From assembly GCA_025935655.1 (NCBI GenBank), contig JAICUV010000020.1, forward strand, positions 1 to 23,443: a stretch of 23,443 nt of DNA. The letters run 5' to 3'. This document shows positions 21,232-23,443 of this stretch, piece by piece. The notes beneath the pieces are model-generated. The model was not told the origin of the DNA. It did not search any database and saw nothing but the letters and a program-made list of their open reading frames with translations. The stretch comes from Chloroflexota bacterium. GTDB lineage: Bacteria > Chloroflexota > Limnocylindria > Limnocylindrales > CSP1-4. Numbering within the stretch: position 1 is the stretch's first letter; every line of letters begins with the position of its first letter. The position numbers were made by a program, and so were the translations under genes.

Positions 21232-22194
21232 ATGTCGACCTCCGCCCGGCTCCTCCGGCTGCTCTCCCTGCTCCAGACGCCGCGCGACTGGACGGGGTCA
21301 GAGCTGGCGCAACGGCTCGAGGTCAGCCCGCGGACCGTGCGCAACGACATCGAGCGGCTGCGCGACCTCGGCTACCCGGTCCACGCGACGCGCGGCTCCG
21401 TCGGCGGGTACCGACTGGCGGCCGGCTCGTTGCTGCCGCCACTCCTGCTCGAGGACGACGAGGCCGTGGCCGTGGCGATCGGCCTCCGGACCGCGACGAT
21501 GGGAGCCGTCACCGGAATCGAGGAGACGTCGCTTCGCGCGCTCGCGAAGCTCGAACAGGTCCTGCCGCCACGACTCGCCCGCCAGGTGGGCACGCTCCAG
21601 GACGTGACGCTCCAGGTCAACCGCCGGCGGACCGGCGCGACCGTGGACCCGGAGACGCTCACGACGATCGCGCGGCTCGCGCGCGAGCACTTCACGCTGC
21701 GCTTCGACTACTCGGACCGGCGGGAGACGGCCTCGCAGCGGCGGGTGGAGCCGTACCGGATCGTGCACGCGGGGCAGCGCTGGTATCTCGTCGCGTGGGA
21801 CCTCGACCGCGACGACTGGCGCACGTTCCGCGTGGACCGGATGCGACCCGGAATGTCGCCCGGCGCGCGGTTCTCGCCGCGTCCGCTCACCGATGCCGAG
21901 GTCGAGGCGTTGGTGTCGCGTGGCGTGCCGCCCGAGGCGCGGACCCACCAGGCTCGCGTCGTGGTGCACATGCCGGCGGAACGGCTGGCGGAGCGGGTGG
22001 GGCCGTGGATCGGGACCGTCACCCCGATCGACGACGCGTCGTGCGCCCTGACCACCGGCGCCGAGCGGCTCGAGGACCTGGCGGCGTACCTGGGCCTGCT
22101 CCACGCGGACTTCCGGGTCACCGAGCCGCCGGAGCTCGTGGCGCAGCTGCGGGTGCTCGCCGCCCGGTTCGCGGCCGCCGCGGGGCCGGGTTAG
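21232..22194 (+). CDS. WYL-domain (YafY-type) transcriptional regulator
   Basis: A 320-residue regulator. Residues about 1-58 are an HTH_11/DeoR-like helix-turn-helix (SARLLRLLSLLQ, then ELAQRLEVSPRTVRNDIERL). A linker follows. The WYL domain (about 145-215) shows the key block RRVEPYRIVHAGQRWYLVAW, where WYL is seen as WYL in RWYLVAW. A C-terminal WCX extension follows (about 245-320, ARVVVHMPAERLAERV to LAAYLGLLHADFRV). WYL domains sense ligands, in some cases nucleotides or single-stranded DNA. The ATG at 21232 fits the family N-terminus; an in-frame ATG at 21208 lies inside the operator and before the -10 box, so it is rejected. It is divergent from the DHA2 exporter, its likely target. 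Confidence 0.9.
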   Translation: MSTSARLLRLLSLLQTPRDWTGSELAQRLEVSPRTVRNDIERLRDLGYPVHATRGSVGGYRLAAGSLLPPLLLEDDEAVAVAIGLRTATMGAVTGIEETSLRALAKLEQVLPPRLARQVGTLQDVTLQVNRRRTGATVDPETLTTIARLAREHFTLRFDYSDRRETASQRRVEPYRIVHAGQRWYLVAWDLDRDDWRTFRVDRMRPGMSPGARFSPRPLTDAEVEALVSRGVPPEARTHQARVVVHMPAERLAERVGPWIGTVTPIDDASCALTTGAERLEDLAAYLGLLHADFRVTEPPELVAQLRVLAARFAAAAGPG

Positions 22195-22203
22195 GCGCCC
22201 GAG

Positions 22204-22908
22204 CTACAGGCTCGCCAGGTAGCGCAGCAGCGGCGTGCCCGTCGCGAACGTGTCCGCGAGGAGCACGGGGAGATCGGCGCTCATCGCCTCGTCGTCGGAC
22301 AGGCGGCGGCCGAAGGTCACGTTCTTCTTGCGCAGCAGGTCCGCGGCCGGGTGGTCCGCGGGGTAGCCGGTGGGCACGCGCTTGAGGGACTCGCCGTCGT
22401 CGCCGACCGTGCCGAACGCCTCCACGAACGCGGGCGCCTCCACGATCCGGCGGAAGGCCTCGAGGTCGTCGACGATGCGGCGGCGGAACGCGTCGAGCCA
22501 CGACTTCTCCGGGTGCCACACGCCGCCGCCGGCGTAGATCTCGCCCGGCTGGAGGTGGAAGTAGCCGCCGCCGGCGTGGACGTTGTCGGTGTGCGACCGG
22601 CTCGTCGCGGCATCGGCGCCGTCGCCGGCCCACCGGAAGCTCGCCGCAGCCGCCGTCTTGTACGGCGACTTGTCCTTCGAGAAGCGCGTGTCGCGGTAGA
22701 TCCGGAACGGGGACCTCGCTGGGTCGGCGTGGAGCGGGATGTCGCGCGCCCGGAACTGCACCTCCAGGGCCTCGCACAGCTCCTCCATCGGCGTCTTGAT
22801 CAGCCGCTCGAAGTCCGCCTTGCGCGGCTGGAACCAGTCGCGCGAGTTGTTCTGGGCGAGGTCTGCAAGGAACTGGATCGCCTCCTGTCGAAACCCTGTG
22901 AACGTCAT
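22204..22908 (-). CDS. DUF2461 family protein
   Basis: A 234-residue cytoplasmic protein of the DUF2461 (TIGR02453) family. It begins FTGFRQEAIQFLADLAQNNS and RDWFQPRKADFERL, and the core RDTRFSKDKSPYKTAAAASF lies near residue 73. A later block, GGGYFHLQPGEIYAGGGVWHP, is near 113. These are the conserved landmarks of the family, whose biochemical role is not known. The ATG at 22908 has GGAGG (22920-22916) 7 nt upstream and overlaps the upstream gene's stop in an ATGA arrangement, indicating translational coupling. It is convergent with the WYL regulator, 9 nt between stops. Confidence 0.9.
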   Translation of the reverse strand: MTFTGFRQEAIQFLADLAQNNSRDWFQPRKADFERLIKTPMEELCEALEVQFRARDIPLHADPARSPFRIYRDTRFSKDKSPYKTAAAASFRWAGDGADAATSRSHTDNVHAGGGYFHLQPGEIYAGGGVWHPEKSWLDAFRRRIVDDLEAFRRIVEAPAFVEAFGTVGDDGESLKRVPTGYPADHPAADLLRKKNVTFGRRLSDDEAMSADLPVLLADTFATGTPLLRYLASL

Positions 22909-23443
22909 CGCGCTGCCTCCGCCGGGATCACCCGGATCATCGCCTTGCCCTTCGTGCGGCCCTCGTGGACGTCGGTCAGCGCCTCGCGAACCTGGTCCAG
23001 CGGGTACGTGCGGTCGATCGCGGGCCTGAGCGCGCCCGCGAGGACGAGGTCCGTGAGCGTCTTCACGTCCGCCGACGCGAACGGCTTCCACCACAGCATC
23101 AGCCCCGCCTTGCGACTGCCTGCGAGGCTGGCGACGGGTCCCACGACGATGCCCTGGAGGAGGTCGACCGCGCCACCGCCGAGCGTCACGTAGCGGCCTC
23201 CCGGCCTGAGCGCACCACGCGCCGCGAGGATCGAGTGGTGGGAGTCCGCCGCGAGGATCCAGTCGTAGCGCTCATTGCCCTTCGTGAAGTCCACGGCGTG
23301 GTAGTCCAGGACGTGGTCGGCGCCCAGGGACCGCACGAACTCGGTCTTCTCCGCGCGGCAGACGCCGGTGACCTCGGCACCCATCCACTTCGCGAGCTGG
23401 ACCGCGAACGGCCCGATGTTCCCGCTCGCGCCGTCGATGAGCA
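22905..23443 (-). CDS. Zinc-type alcohol dehydrogenase / quinone oxidoreductase (MDR), 5' end cut off
   Basis: The C-terminal 178 residues or so of a medium-chain dehydrogenase/reductase; the N-terminal GroES-like domain lies beyond the window edge. The cofactor-binding Rossmann region is LIDGASGNIGPFAVQLAKWM, with Asn in place of the usual second Gly of GASGGVG, then GAEVTGVCRAEKTEFVRSLG and ADHVLDY, a pattern favouring NADPH. The C-terminus RTYPLDQVREALTDVHEGRT then KGKAMIRV is the standard end of the family. It is probably an NAD(P)H:quinone or enone reductase acting in the cytoplasm. It overlaps the downstream DUF2461 gene by four bases. Confidence 0.9.
   Translation of the reverse strand, partial: LIDGASGNIGPFAVQLAKWMGAEVTGVCRAEKTEFVRSLGADHVLDYHAVDFTKGNERYDWILAADSHHSILAARGALRPGGRYVTLGGGAVDLLQGIVVGPVASLAGSRKAGLMLWWKPFASADVKTLTDLVLAGALRPAIDRTYPLDQVREALTDVHEGRTKGKAMIRVIPAEAAR

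Overview
The window is very GC-rich chromosomal DNA. Third codon positions are strongly G/C-biased, and shadow reading frames run in all directions. Gene content suggests a high-GC bacterium of the Chloroflexota (for example Limnocylindria-like) or a deep-branching actinobacterium. The pointers are an F420-type luciferase-like oxidoreductase, a DUF2630 protein, a CxxC-headed class III adenylate cyclase, a large LuxR-type ATPase regulator, and many apparently leaderless genes with TANNNT boxes 6-7 nt before the start codon. The phylum is an inference. I see no rRNA, tRNA, CRISPR array, phage or insertion sequence, so this looks like ordinary chromosome with little operon structure and frequent strand switching.

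Layout. 1-1422: the end of a polysaccharide deacetylase and a BadF/N-acetylglucosamine-kinase-like gene, an amino-sugar pair. 1423-1996: non-coding, with three families of short repeats. 1997-3916: an MFS exporter divergent from an ArsR-like regulator, sharing one palindromic control region, followed by an aldo/keto reductase (3935-4906). 4966-5280, minus strand: a self-contained transcription unit made of two hairpins, a c-di-GMP-I riboswitch, a strong ribosome binding site, a 31-residue membrane peptide and a terminator hairpin. 5453-6934: a small membrane-anchored protein, a VanY-type D,D-carboxypeptidase and a DUF2630 protein. 7086-11422: an orphan hybrid-sensor histidine kinase, a MarC-family membrane protein, an adenylate cyclase and a methyltransferase. 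11673-14005: a secreted NlpC/P60 peptidase, a 75-residue unknown, a VapBC-like toxin-antitoxin pair and a small anchored protein with repeated HDxGW motifs. 14139-17195: a 1018-residue LuxR-family ATPase regulator. 17206-19158: an ACT-like protein, a 69-residue unknown and the luciferase-like oxidoreductase. 19159-19469: non-coding, with a perfect 15-bp inverted repeat enclosing 53 nt. 19470-22194: a DHA2-type drug exporter divergent from a WYL-domain regulator around a 9-9-9 operator. 22204-23443: a DUF2461 gene translationally coupled to a zinc-type alcohol dehydrogenase/quinone reductase that runs off the window.

Together the genes cover cell-wall turnover (deacetylase, sugar kinase, VanY, NlpC/P60), efflux under local repressors (two divergent pairs), and signalling (c-di-GMP riboswitch, adenylate cyclase, histidine kinase, LuxR ATPase). 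The most unusual item is the c-di-GMP riboswitch, because its only possible target is a tiny membrane peptide. The sequence also shows two modes of translation start. One set of genes has a -10 box directly before the start codon. The other, mostly small or exported proteins, has strong Shine-Dalgarno sequences.
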